DNA of 64,000 bases from Paraliobacillus sp. PM-2 (GCF_001368815.1 NZ_CTEI01000001.1:1550001-1614000), one strand, 5' to 3'. Counted from the stretch's first letter, positions 8,851 to 18,538 are shown. Numbers and translations are program-made. The notes: generated from the sequence alone by a model not told the origin.

Positions 8851-10095
8851 ATGAGCAATGATAAAGCTACTTTACAGAGCAATCGTATAACAGGAATTAT
8901 GTGGAAAACTGTTTCGGAATCATGTAATCTTGCGTGTGATTATTGTTATTATAGTCGTTGCAACGGTAGAGCAGGTAAAATTAAACGAATTGATGATTCA
9001 TTGTTAGAAAAAGTAATTAAAGAATATATGGAAATGTCAAGCGGATTGGTTACCTTTGCATGGCAAGGGGGAGAACCATTATTAGCTGGTATAGATTTTT
9101 TCAAAAAAGTTGTCTATCTACAATCAAAATATGCACCAAAAAATACGATTATTAGTAATTCAATTCAGACGAATGGAACGTTAATCAATAAAGAATGGGC
9201 TACGTTTTTTAAGCAATATAATTTTTTAGTTGGAGTCAGTTTGGACGGCCCAGAACATATTAATGATGCTAGAAGGGTAACGAGCTCTGGAAAGGGCAGT
9301 TTTAAAGCAATTATGAAGGGTATTCAACATTTAAAAAATGAACAAGTTCCTTTTAATATCTTGACGGTTTTACACGAAAACAATATTTCTAAAGCAACTG
9401 AATTAATGCATTTCTACCAAGAACAAGGATTTGAATATATACAATTCATTCCTTGTATGGATTTCCAGTCTCAAAATATTGAACAACCTGGGGATTTCTT
9501 GATTACTCCTAAACAGTACGGTGATTTCTTATGTGAAGCATTTGATATATGGTATAACAATGGTGATCCTAAAATCTCCATTCGATTCTTTGATAATATT
9601 TTAGCTGTTAATTTGCATCAACCAGCGGAAATGTGTATGCATTTAGAAGCTTGTCCTAAAACACTTATATTAGAACAAAATGGTGATGCTTATCCTTGTG
9701 ACTTCTATATTCATGACGAGTATCGTTTAGGTAATATTGGGGATGATTCCTTAGAAACTATCCTGCAAAATGAACGTTGGGATAAGTTCTCTGCAATGAA
9801 ACCTTCACTTCCAGAAAAATGCAAAAACTGTGAGTTTCTAAACCTATGTCATGGTGGTTGCCCAAGAAATCGTCAAAAGGATAACAATACAATGAGTGTA
9901 GAATATTTTTGTGAAAGTTATAAGCAGATTTATCGTTATGCTCAAGACCGTATTCAAGAAGTAGCGAAAAATGTAAAGAGAATGAGTATAAAGGATTACT
10001 ACCATTCTGGACGGAAGTTACCAGGAAGGAATGATACTTGTATTTGTGGGAGTGGTAAAAAGTTCAAAAAATGTTGTCATCAACTGTTGTCATAG
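8851..10095 (+). CDS. Anaerobic sulfatase-maturating enzyme (radical SAM/SPASM) with C-terminal SEC-C motif
   Basis: 414 aa from ATG 8851 (AAGGAG eight bases upstream; an in-frame TTG at 8848 is less well placed). The radical SAM cluster motif CxxxCxxC is CNLACDYC at Cys25, 29 and 32, followed by AWQGGEPLLAG. A SPASM region with further Cys residues follows (CMHLEACPKT, YPCDFYIHDEYRLGNI, CKNCEFLNLCHGGCPRNR) and holds auxiliary [4Fe-4S] clusters. The layout is that of anSME, which converts the sulfatase Cys or Ser to formylglycine without oxygen. Clostridial anSME is about 370 aa. Here an extra tail contains PGRNDTCICGSGKKFKKCCH, a SEC-C zinc-binding motif like that at the end of SecA. It is the only plus-strand gene in the left third and is divergent from operon 1. 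Confidence 0.92.
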   Translation: MSNDKATLQSNRITGIMWKTVSESCNLACDYCYYSRCNGRAGKIKRIDDSLLEKVIKEYMEMSSGLVTFAWQGGEPLLAGIDFFKKVVYLQSKYAPKNTIISNSIQTNGTLINKEWATFFKQYNFLVGVSLDGPEHINDARRVTSSGKGSFKAIMKGIQHLKNEQVPFNILTVLHENNISKATELMHFYQEQGFEYIQFIPCMDFQSQNIEQPGDFLITPKQYGDFLCEAFDIWYNNGDPKISIRFFDNILAVNLHQPAEMCMHLEACPKTLILEQNGDAYPCDFYIHDEYRLGNIGDDSLETILQNERWDKFSAMKPSLPEKCKNCEFLNLCHGGCPRNRQKDNNTMSVEYFCESYKQIYRYAQDRIQEVAKNVKRMSIKDYYHSGRKLPGRNDTCICGSGKKFKKCCHQLLS

Positions 10096-10157
10096 AATCG
10101 CTTCTTTGAAACAAAAACATCAATGAAGTTGCTTTTAGTATTAAAAACTACATAAAG

Positions 10158-10199
10158 AACGAGTATGAGTAACACCACGTTACTACATACTCGTTTTTT
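10158..10199 (+). terminator. Rho-independent terminator after anSME
   Basis: A 16-bp stem with one bulged base, AACGAGTATGAGTAAC against GTTACTACATACTCGTT, is followed by T6. It lies between the convergent anSME and GH101 genes and may stop both. Confidence 0.85.
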
Positions 10200-10214
10200 A
10201 ATTAAATCAATTAT

Positions 10215-13200
10215 TTAGCTATCTTGTCTTCTTTTACGGATATAATAGAATGCCACAAAAGCACCCATTACTACAAAGACAAAACCGAGAAGCATCCAAT
10301 TATACATTGGTGTTGCTGTATTTGGAAGTTCTTCATCTGTATCTTCTGATCCATTACCTTCTGAATCTTGATCAGCTTTTTCCAATTCATCCATCGCTGT
10401 CTGTAATGCATTTATTGCAGTATCCAATTCTTCTTCTGTTTCAATTGTATCGATATCTGCATCTGCTTTTGCTATGGCTGTCTGTAATGCTTCATAAGAA
10501 TCACTTGTGTATGTGCCATCATCTGAGATTTCTTTTGCTTTTTTAAGCAATGCTTCTAGTGCGGACACATCCACTTCTGGATCTGGGTCTGGTTCAACAA
10601 CTTCCTCTAAGCCATCCATTGCTGCTTGTAATGCATCTACAGCTGTATCTACATCTGCTTCTGTTTCAACAGCTTCTAATGCTGCTTTCGCATCTGCAAT
10701 TGCTGTTTGTAATGCACTAAATGATGCTTCCGTGTAAACTTCATCATCATTTGAGATTGCTTCCGCTGTTTCGATTAAGTCTTCTAGTTCTTTCGTATTC
10801 ACTTCTGGTTCACTTACTTCTTCTAAATCATCCATTGCTGCTTGCAATGCATCTACAGCTGTCTCTACATCTGCTTCCGTTTCAACTGTTTCTAATGCAT
10901 CTTTCGCATCTGTAATCGCTGTTTGTAATGCGTCAAATGATGCCTCTGTGTAAACCTCATCGTCATTAGAAATTGCTTCGGCTGTAGTAATTAGATCTTC
11001 TAGTTCCTTCGTATCTACTTCTGAATCTGCTGTTACTTTTTCAATACGAAGATTATCTAAGATAAAGGTACCCTCACCAGTATGCATGTTTACACTAGTT
11101 CCATCGTTAAAGATCCCAATGTATGTTTGACCATTATCTGAACCGGTTACTGTAATTTCCGCAGTCTTCGTTTCAGTTGATGCTGGTAATAATTCATTCA
11201 CGTTGACACCTGCTGCACTATCTATATTCTTCACATCAATTTCTTGATCTCCAGAGATAACACGATAAGATCCAGCAGTTGTTTGATAATCAAATGATAC
11301 GTTGTACTCGACACCTGGTTCAAAACGGAAATGTTGTGGAATAGTACGGTACACTAAGCCATTGTTTCCATTATTCACTTTCACAGACCAGTTTCCTTCA
11401 ATAACATCATCGACTACTTTCGCATCAGCCCAGCCTTTTTGTGTATATGGTGCATGTTTTTCAGATAAGTGTATTCGATTGTCTGTAACCCCTTGTATAT
11501 TTCCAATAACAAACGGGTAGATACCTTGTACGACCGTTTCAAAATCTTGTTCAAATACATCATCAGAAACGAAATTGTTTAATGATTTCTGTACAATACG
11601 GATATCATCAAACTTCGTATCTCCATCACCAGCTTCACGGCTAAGTGTCAATGCCGCAGTGTCACTTTCCGCAGTAAAGCTTACATGCATGCGTTGCATC
11701 TTACTATTGTAACCATCATTAGTTGCATGTGAATCTGCTTTGACATAGTTCTTTTGTAAGCTGCGCAATGCATAATTACTTACATCTTCTTCTCCACCAG
11801 TTACCTCAATAGAAGCTTTCACATCACTACTGTTTTCTACATATACTTCAGCTACATAGTCTTTACCTGGTACTAGATCCGTTAATGTACGTGTAACTGA
11901 TGTGCCCTCAGATGGACTATCGAAATTTAGGTAGTAATCTCCACTACTTAAATTACGCGCATCACCTGTTTGACTTGTGCGAACCACACTAACAGCTTCT
12001 TCATCACCAGAAACAGTTGTGTGCTCGTCATCAATGGTACCAGTATTAAATCCAGAATCATGTACGTGATTACCGGTACTCCATTCATCAATTTGGACTT
12101 CTTCTACTTCACCAGCTACGACAATATAAGGAGTCGCTGCTTCAGCTGTTAAAGTAACTTGATTGTCTACTACATCTACTTCTTGCTTATTTTGTCTACC
12201 TTGATCAGTTAATTGGTATACTTCCACCGTAGATACATTGTTATATTCATCTGGAAGTGTCCAAGTAGACTCTCCACCTTCTAAATTCCAGTGATATAAT
12301 TTTTCAGAATCTGGGGTTGGTGTTTCGAAATCTTGTTCTACCCAAGGTAACAAATACGTATCACCATTAAGAATAACATTATCATTAAGTGTAATGATAC
12401 GCTCTCTTGAGTCATCTTTTCTCCTTACAACTACAACATCCTCATTGCTTGGGTCTTCTAACCTAATTTCTTTTTCCAAGTTCGTTGCGTTTCTATCTCC
12501 CTCAACGGTTTCCCAGTTCATTACATAGTATTTCTGTAAAAATTTCGTTGGTACATTTGTCTTAAATGTACGACGAATGAAATTGTCAAAGTTCTTATCA
12601 GATTGCCAGCCTTCAAATCCTCCAAGTTCAAAGCCACCGAGTAATGGATGATCAGCAGTACCACCTTTTTCTGGCCAATTTAATACCCAGGAATCTTTTT
12701 GATGGTTACTGATAAAGCGAAGCACTTCAGAGTTAATTCCTTTACTAGCCGCTCCACCGTAGTTTTTATCCGTAGCCCAGTGTTGCCACGTAGAATGATT
12801 TGGAATAGCCGTACCAAACTCTGTAGTAACACGTAAGCCTCGTTCTACAAATTGTTCAACTACTCGATTAGATTCCCATTGATCTTGATACCAAACATCT
12901 AAATAAACAAAATCAAGATCTGGAGCAACCGCTTCTAATTCATCTAGTCTTTCTGCACGACTACCTGAATATAGATCATATAATTTATTAATCGTATAAG
13001 ATTGGTCTAACCAACCCCATCCTTTGGAATTTGGACCATTGATTAAGTCATCATTAAAGGCATCTGCTTCTGGATAAGTTTCTTGTGCATTAATATGGAC
13101 ACCTAATTCTGCATTGTATTTATGCCCTTCTTCAATTAATGTACTTAAATCAGCTTCGCCACCCATACGTTCACCTACGTCACCGTAATCAGGGTGCGCA

Positions 13201-15356
13201 CTATCATGCCCTTCATTTCCATAACCTTTCAATAGCACAGCTTGACCTAAACCATCTGTTGCAAGAGCAACCTTTTTAATATTATCCAACGTTTTAAGGA
13301 AAGGCTGTTGTGCTTGAGAACCGAAGTTCATCGCGATACGTGTTGTTACATTGTCATTAACATTTTCCCAATCAGGGATCTCTTGCATAATGTCACGATA
13401 AGCAATTGCACCATCTTGCCAATCTACCGTACTATCATTATTTAAATCTTCCGCAATGGTAATTTTAATCGTCTGTGGATTAGACGAAGGCTCCGGCATA
13501 AACTCTCGGTGATAGAATAGTTTACTAGAACCGATTCCCATTGCTTTTTCACCAGCTTCATTCTCATAGCGATTAGCAACTAAATTACGATAACCATTCA
13601 CTTCAGAACTTGACCAAATAGTTGCACTTAATTCATCATTAGATAGAATAGCTGTATAATACTTACTTGTAGATCCGATTCGTTCCATTTCAGAATCGAC
13701 AGTAACATCAACGTCACCTGGTTTGGTAACATCACTACTTAAATTAGTAAGCTTAGCTTTAGCACTTGCTTCACTAGCATTTACTGAAATGAAATTCATA
13801 TCTGCAAATTCAATTGTTTCAATGATGGTATCACCAGCATTATTAATTTCCTCAAAGTGATAAATAACATCATTTCCATCCACTTTTAATGAAAGTTTAA
13901 ATGTAGCATCAAGGCCATTGGTAGAGCTTTCAACAGATAATGTGTATATTGCTTCATTTTCGCTGACCTTTTCAAATTGTACTTCTGGATAGTATAGAAT
14001 GTCATTTATTCTTAAACCATAAGCAGGCGTTTCTTGACCATTCATTACTTTGTCGTCTACTTGATATTGAATTACACGTGGAAATATCTCATCTATAACC
14101 ACATCCATGTAATTTGAGCTTATTACATTCTCCACTGGTGGTGTGTCAGGTTCATCCGGGGCTGAATTTGATTCTCCGATTTCAAAGAGAATTTGACTGT
14201 TTTGATTCCCAAATTGCCCCAACTTGATTGCTTCTTTAGCATCTACTAAACTTTCAGCGGATTCATCCAAGTTTACTGTACCGAATAAGTCTTCACCATT
14301 TAATGTTACATCCAAAGTCGCTCCACTATAGTCAATTTTAATCGTGTATTCGTTTCCGGGTACCGGTAAAGGAACATCAGGTCTGTTCCTTAGATAATCT
14401 CCTTCTCCATCAACTTTGTATTGATGAAACCACCCACCAGCATCATATCCTACAAATACAAAATTGTTTGCATCTTTATAATGCGGCATAAAACCAAATC
14501 TCGTTGATGAACCCTCTGTTTCAGGAACAAAAGTATATTCCATTGTTCCTGTTTCTTTTGCTTGTGCATCTTTTTCTCTAAATATAGCAGCATCTGCTCC
14601 ATTATCGTTTCCTTCACCTGTTCCAAGTCTAGTATAAATGCTTGAACCTTGTTCAACAATTTCATTTACTTCATTTCCTACTGTTGAAGCGGTTTCCCAA
14701 GGATTCACTACTCCTAGCTCAATAAGTACTTGACTATCCTGACTACCAAACTTTCCTAATTTAAGTGCTTCTTTAGCATCAACTAAACTTTCAACGGACT
14801 CATCTAAATTTACCGTACCAAACAAATCTTCTCCATTTAAAGTAACATTCAAACTAGAACCACTATAATCAATTTGAATGCTATATTCCTTACCAGGTTC
14901 AGGTAAAGCCGTGTCTGGTCTATCTCTTAAATAATCCCCTTCTCCATCAACTTTATATTGATGGAACCATCCTCCAGCGTCATACCCTACAAACACATAG
15001 TTGTTTGCATCTTCAAAGTGTGGATAAAATCCAAATCTTGTTGATGAACCTTCTGTTTCAGGAATAAACGTATATTCCATTGTTCCTGATTCTTTTGCTT
15101 GTGCATCTTCTTCTCTAAATACAGCGGCATTTGCGCCATTATCGTTTCCTTCTCCAGTTCCAAGCCTTACGTATCTTCTTCCATTTTGTTCAACTATTTC
15201 ATTTACTTCATTTCCTCCAGTTGAGACAGTAATCCATGGATTAGATACACTTTCCGCGTTTACATTTAAAGAATTGAAATTAGTTAAGTAATACGGAAAG
15301 ATTAATAACATAACGAGAATTAAATTTAGTGACTTTTTGATGCGCTTATTTTTCAA
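10215..15356 (-). CDS. Wall-anchored GH101 endo-alpha-N-acetylgalactosaminidase (copy A)
   Basis: 1713 aa, TTG start with AAAGGAGGAAC before it. Releases Gal-beta-1,3-GalNAc (core 1) from Ser/Thr of mucin-type glycoproteins. Order: signal peptide (1-35); two tandem copies of a ~175-residue lectin-like domain (about 39-215 and 218-395, each with GTGEGNDNG and FVGYDAGGWF); GH101 supersandwich and barrel. The barrel has YLDVWYQDQW (D820, nucleophile by family alignment), VTTEFGT (E846, acid/base), WQHWATDKNYGG and GINSEVLRFISNHQKD. Galactose-binding-like modules follow (about 1080-1430), then three FIVAR repeats, an acidic linker, LPNTATPMYNW, a membrane helix and RKRRQDS. The D-to-E spacing (26 residues) is shorter than the 32 I recall for the pneumococcal enzyme. 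The gene stands alone with its own cre box and is closely similar to copy B at 55453-60633. Confidence 0.95.
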   Translation of the reverse strand: MKNKRIKKSLNLILVMLLIFPYYLTNFNSLNVNAESVSNPWITVSTGGNEVNEIVEQNGRRYVRLGTGEGNDNGANAAVFREEDAQAKESGTMEYTFIPETEGSSTRFGFYPHFEDANNYVFVGYDAGGWFHQYKVDGEGDYLRDRPDTALPEPGKEYSIQIDYSGSSLNVTLNGEDLFGTVNLDESVESLVDAKEALKLGKFGSQDSQVLIELGVVNPWETASTVGNEVNEIVEQGSSIYTRLGTGEGNDNGADAAIFREKDAQAKETGTMEYTFVPETEGSSTRFGFMPHYKDANNFVFVGYDAGGWFHQYKVDGEGDYLRNRPDVPLPVPGNEYTIKIDYSGATLDVTLNGEDLFGTVNLDESAESLVDAKEAIKLGQFGNQNSQILFEIGESNSAPDEPDTPPVENVISSNYMDVVIDEIFPRVIQYQVDDKVMNGQETPAYGLRINDILYYPEVQFEKVSENEAIYTLSVESSTNGLDATFKLSLKVDGNDVIYHFEEINNAGDTIIETIEFADMNFISVNASEASAKAKLTNLSSDVTKPGDVDVTVDSEMERIGSTSKYYTAILSNDELSATIWSSSEVNGYRNLVANRYENEAGEKAMGIGSSKLFYHREFMPEPSSNPQTIKITIAEDLNNDSTVDWQDGAIAYRDIMQEIPDWENVNDNVTTRIAMNFGSQAQQPFLKTLDNIKKVALATDGLGQAVLLKGYGNEGHDSAHPDYGDVGERMGGEADLSTLIEEGHKYNAELGVHINAQETYPEADAFNDDLINGPNSKGWGWLDQSYTINKLYDLYSGSRAERLDELEAVAPDLDFVYLDVWYQDQWESNRVVEQFVERGLRVTTEFGTAIPNHSTWQHWATDKNYGGAASKGINSEVLRFISNHQKDSWVLNWPEKGGTADHPLLGGFELGGFEGWQSDKNFDNFIRRTFKTNVPTKFLQKYYVMNWETVEGDRNATNLEKEIRLEDPSNEDVVVVRRKDDSRERIITLNDNVILNGDTYLLPWVEQDFETPTPDSEKLYHWNLEGGESTWTLPDEYNNVSTVEVYQLTDQGRQNKQEVDVVDNQVTLTAEAATPYIVVAGEVEEVQIDEWSTGNHVHDSGFNTGTIDDEHTTVSGDEEAVSVVRTSQTGDARNLSSGDYYLNFDSPSEGTSVTRTLTDLVPGKDYVAEVYVENSSDVKASIEVTGGEEDVSNYALRSLQKNYVKADSHATNDGYNSKMQRMHVSFTAESDTAALTLSREAGDGDTKFDDIRIVQKSLNNFVSDDVFEQDFETVVQGIYPFVIGNIQGVTDNRIHLSEKHAPYTQKGWADAKVVDDVIEGNWSVKVNNGNNGLVYRTIPQHFRFEPGVEYNVSFDYQTTAGSYRVISGDQEIDVKNIDSAAGVNVNELLPASTETKTAEITVTGSDNGQTYIGIFNDGTSVNMHTGEGTFILDNLRIEKVTADSEVDTKELEDLITTAEAISNDDEVYTEASFDALQTAITDAKDALETVETEADVETAVDALQAAMDDLEEVSEPEVNTKELEDLIETAEAISNDDEVYTEASFSALQTAIADAKAALEAVETEADVDTAVDALQAAMDGLEEVVEPDPDPEVDVSALEALLKKAKEISDDGTYTSDSYEALQTAIAKADADIDTIETEEELDTAINALQTAMDELEKADQDSEGNGSEDTDEELPNTATPMYNWMLLGFVFVVMGAFVAFYYIRKRRQDS

Positions 15357-15430
15357 TTTAGTTCCTCCTTTAATCGATCTTTCCTTAGTCTTACTGCTGT
15401 TCCCCCCTTTTTTAATTTATTTATATATAA

Positions 15431-15467
15431 TTAACCTTTAATTAGTAAGCGCTACCAATAAGGTTAA
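15431..15467 (-). promoter_or_regulatory. Inverted repeat enclosing a cre-like box upstream of GH101 copy A
   Basis: TTAACCTT (15431-15438) and AAGGTTAA (15460-15467) form a perfect inverted repeat. Centred inside is the cre-like box 15444-15457, TGGTAGCGCTTACT on the minus strand (12 of 14 consensus matches). It lies about 90 bases before the start codon. The rest of the 15357-15746 gap holds only AT-rich sequence and the hairpin at 15695-15722. Confidence 0.5.
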
Positions 15468-15694
15468 TAACCGATAATTAGTATTTACAAAATGAATTGG
15501 TCTTGTCCATATAGAACTTATCTTCGTAGATTTGAAAATTTGTGATGTTTTTCTTAGCGGATTTTTGAAATATATAAATGTCTACTTATACATCTCTTGG
15601 TGATTTTATAATAAATATATGTATGTGGTTTTAATTTGATATCTAGCATTTTTTATAAATCATAGTAATATCAATGAGGAAGAACACTAATGTC

Positions 15695-15722
15695 AACTAG
15701 GTGTTTAAAAAAACACCTAGTT
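15695..15722 (-). terminator. Stem-loop after sulfatase 2 (end of operon 2)
   Basis: A perfect 12-bp stem (AACTAGGTGTTT with its complement) and a 4-base loop lie 25 bases past the sulfatase stop. There is no U-run behind it on the minus strand, so termination efficiency is uncertain. Confidence 0.6.
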
Positions 15723-15746
15723 ATTTCATTAGTTTAAGTTATTGTT

Positions 15747-17201
15747 TTACAAGATATGATTGAGACATGTCTTCGGCTGTTTTCCAACAATGAGTTGTTT
15801 TCCGTCCGTATATCCTTCTTCACGTCCTGTTAATTGTTTAATTAGAAATTGCCTTAATACATTAATTCGACTTTCATATCTCAGATTATCAATCTCATTT
15901 TTTAATTCATAAGGATCCTCTTCAAGATTAAAGTATTGTTCATTACCAGTTTGTGAAAACCAAATATATTTTTCTTTTCCATTCGTGACATAATGGTAAG
16001 AATCTATCCCATAAGCGTGTTCTCCATGCAAAAACTCACGTAATGTAGAAGGTTGGTCATTTAATATTGGTATTAAACTTTTTCCATCTACACTTTTAGG
16101 AATATCTGCACCAGCTATATCAAGTAGTGTTGGCATAATATCTCTTAGTTCTACCACTTGGTCAACAGTACTACCCTGCTTAAATCCTAATAAATTGCCT
16201 GGGTCATTTAAGATAAACGGAACATGTGCACTACCTTCATATGGAAGTGCTTTAGCAAAGCGATTATGATCGCCTAGCAATTCTCCATGATCAGAGGTAA
16301 ATAAGATAATCGTATTATCTAACACACCATATTCCTGCATTGCATTGATCAATCTACCTATCTCATAATCAATATGACTAATTAATGCATAATAAGCAGC
16401 TCTAGCTCTTCTCAAACGAGAGCTAGGGACATTGCCTTTTTTAGCTGTTGGCATTAACCCATCGTTTGTCGGATCCTCTGTATTTGCCCACTCTCCAATA
16501 TATGGATCATCAATATCACTATTCAAATATTGATCAAAGAAGAACTTCGGTGGATCAAATGGTGGGTGAGGACGCACAAAGGATGTCTTTAAGAAGAACG
16601 GTTTTGAAGGGTCACGCTTCCTTAAAAAATCAATCGATTGTTGAACAGTCCAATTTGTTGGGTGATACTTTTCTTCCAATTCCCATGGTCTTGCCATTGT
16701 GGAGGAATTACAATCTAGGCCCAAATCTGTAATATCATATTCATAACCCTTTTTATCTCTAAACCAATTTAAATAATCATCGCAATATTCAAATGTCTCT
16801 GTTGTTTTCACTTCATTTTTAAATCGATTATAATGCATATAGCCATCATGCAATGTAATGTTATGAAAGCCCATTAACTTTCTAGTTGGATATACATGCA
16901 TTTTACCTACGCATTGCGTATGATATCCTGCTTTAGCTAATTCTCCTGGTAAAGTATGCTCATAATTCCAAGGAATCCTATCTTCATATCCCACTCTTCC
17001 ATGTGATTCCTGACTCATCCCTGTTAGCACGGCTGCTCTTGCTGGAACACAAGTAGGTGTTGCTGAATAAGCATTTGAGAAAACAACCCCTTTTTGAGCA
17101 AGCTCGTCTAGGTTAGGCGTTTCAATAACAGGGTGGTTAAGCATACTTAAACAATCATAACGCATCTGGTCAACCATCAATAACATAATATTAGGTTTCA
17201 T
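15747..17201 (-). CDS. Type I sulfatase 2, Cys-type, cytoplasmic
   Basis: 484 aa from ATG 17201, which has AAAGGTGA at good spacing; the in-frame TTG at 17216 lies over that ribosome binding site. The N-terminus is KPNIMLLMVDQMRYD, and the signature CVPARAAVLTG starts at Cys51, the residue oxidised to formylglycine. Further blocks are CVGKMHVYP, FVRPHPPFDPP and LFTSDHGELLGDHN with metal ligands. There is no signal peptide. It is clearly different from sulfatase 1 and belongs to another S1 subfamily, which I cannot name. It is the last gene of operon 2, whose binding protein and neighbouring GH112 point to galacto-N-biose-type sugars. A sulfated galactose or GalNAc on an imported disaccharide is a reasonable, untested substrate. 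Confidence 0.9.
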   Translation of the reverse strand: MKPNIMLLMVDQMRYDCLSMLNHPVIETPNLDELAQKGVVFSNAYSATPTCVPARAAVLTGMSQESHGRVGYEDRIPWNYEHTLPGELAKAGYHTQCVGKMHVYPTRKLMGFHNITLHDGYMHYNRFKNEVKTTETFEYCDDYLNWFRDKKGYEYDITDLGLDCNSSTMARPWELEEKYHPTNWTVQQSIDFLRKRDPSKPFFLKTSFVRPHPPFDPPKFFFDQYLNSDIDDPYIGEWANTEDPTNDGLMPTAKKGNVPSSRLRRARAAYYALISHIDYEIGRLINAMQEYGVLDNTIILFTSDHGELLGDHNRFAKALPYEGSAHVPFILNDPGNLLGFKQGSTVDQVVELRDIMPTLLDIAGADIPKSVDGKSLIPILNDQPSTLREFLHGEHAYGIDSYHYVTNGKEKYIWFSQTGNEQYFNLEEDPYELKNEIDNLRYESRINVLRQFLIKQLTGREEGYTDGKQLIVGKQPKTCLNHIL

Positions 17202-17276
17202 TGTCTCACCTTTCAAACATAAAATTTAAACTATTATCAATTAAAAGAATAATATAATTGCATCCTTACTAAATAC

Positions 17277-17444
17277 TCAAATGAATTTTCTGTTGTAATT
17301 CCATAGTAAGAATAAAAGTCCTGATAAACCAAATAATTGGATAAATAATTCCGCTCTTCCTACTGTTTTTTGCCCGTAAATAACTAAAAATAAGCAAAAG
17401 AGAAAGAAGAAGATTTTAATAATACGTATTACTTTATCTTTCAT
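17277..17444 (-). CDS. Small membrane protein, 55 aa (DUF6903-like)
   Basis: A 55-codon frame from ATG 17444 to TGA 17277, with GGGGGT about nine bases upstream. It starts MKDKVIRIIKIFFFLFCLFLVIYGQK and continues with a second hydrophobic stretch and a basic end, LLWNYNRKFI. Two membrane helices joined by a GQKTVGRAE turn are predicted. The length, the GQ turn and the position directly after the permeases in a Firmicutes sugar operon resemble DUF6903 proteins. The function is unknown; a transporter accessory role is a guess. Confidence 0.65.
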   Translation of the reverse strand: MKDKVIRIIKIFFFLFCLFLVIYGQKTVGRAELFIQLFGLSGLLFLLWNYNRKFI

Positions 17445-17656
17445 CTCAATTTACCCCCTAATAGTTCGGTTAGAATCCAAAATTATTTTAAGGTGGTTAT
17501 TTACAATAATAAATAGGCATTACTTATACGTCTGTTAGATATTAAAATAATAAATTTGTATGCGTACACACTAACTTCACAGTATACTATTGTCAAGAAT
17601 TTTAAAAATAATCCTTTTAGCTAATTTTATTTACTTACTATAACTAATTCTAGATA

Positions 17657-18538
17657 CTATCCCTTTAATCCTCCAACAGTCATTCCTTGTGTTAATCTTT
17701 TTTGTACAATGATATATAAGATAATCGTTGGCAACATGGCAATAACCATTCCCGCATACATCGGACCATAGTTAACTGCGGCACGTTCTGCTGCCATCAA
17801 ATTCAATAATCCAACTGGTAATGTCTTATTATCCCCTGGCATTAAGGTCAATGCTAAGATATATTCATTCCAGAATAATAAGAAGTTGAATAAAATAACA
17901 ATAATGATACTAGGCTTGGCCATCGGAAACATAACCGAGATCATCGTACGGAAATAGCCCGCCCCATCGATACTTGCAGCTTCCTCAAAATCAGAAGGCA
18001 ACGTTTGGAAATAACTCGATAATAAAAAGATGGTAAACGGTAACGCCGTTGATGCATAAATCACCGCAAGAATAAATCGATTGTTTAAAAAGAATGGATC
18101 GCCAATGATCATCTTAATGGCGCTATCCCAATCTAGTAACATTAAGAAGATTGGAACCGCGATATAACTTACATTAATGAATAATCCTGCTTTTACGACT
18201 GAATTTAAAACATTACTTCCTCTAAACCTAAATCTTGACAACACATACGCTGCCGGTAAGGCTACCACTAGTAGAATTCCTAATGATAACGCGGTTACAA
18301 TGACAGAGTTTAAAAGATACTCCCCCATCTGTGCTTCCACAAATGCCTCGACAAAGTTCTGGATATAAACGCCATCTGGTAAAGACCATGGATTCTCATA
18401 AAACTCAGCGTTCTGTTTAATTGAAGCGAAAAACACCCACGCTACTGGTACAATAATGGTAACGGCCAATGTGATTAAAGCTACATAGTTAAATAGTCTA
18501 AAAAGTGTATCGGTGCTTAGACCTTTTGTTTTTTTCAT
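17657..18538 (-). CDS. Carbohydrate ABC transporter permease (MalG type), operon 2
   Basis: 293 aa with six membrane segments. The EAA loop is FEEAASIDGAGYFRTMISVMFPMAKP, and the C-terminus is RLTQGMTVGGLKG, typical of MalG-like second permeases. It starts 16 bases after the preceding permease gene. It forms the membrane channel with the 18555-19445 product. No ATPase is encoded nearby. Confidence 0.93.
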   Translation of the reverse strand: MKKTKGLSTDTLFRLFNYVALITLAVTIIVPVAWVFFASIKQNAEFYENPWSLPDGVYIQNFVEAFVEAQMGEYLLNSVIVTALSLGILLVVALPAAYVLSRFRFRGSNVLNSVVKAGLFINVSYIAVPIFLMLLDWDSAIKMIIGDPFFLNNRFILAVIYASTALPFTIFLLSSYFQTLPSDFEEAASIDGAGYFRTMISVMFPMAKPSIIIVILFNFLLFWNEYILALTLMPGDNKTLPVGLLNLMAAERAAVNYGPMYAGMVIAMLPTIILYIIVQKRLTQGMTVGGLKG

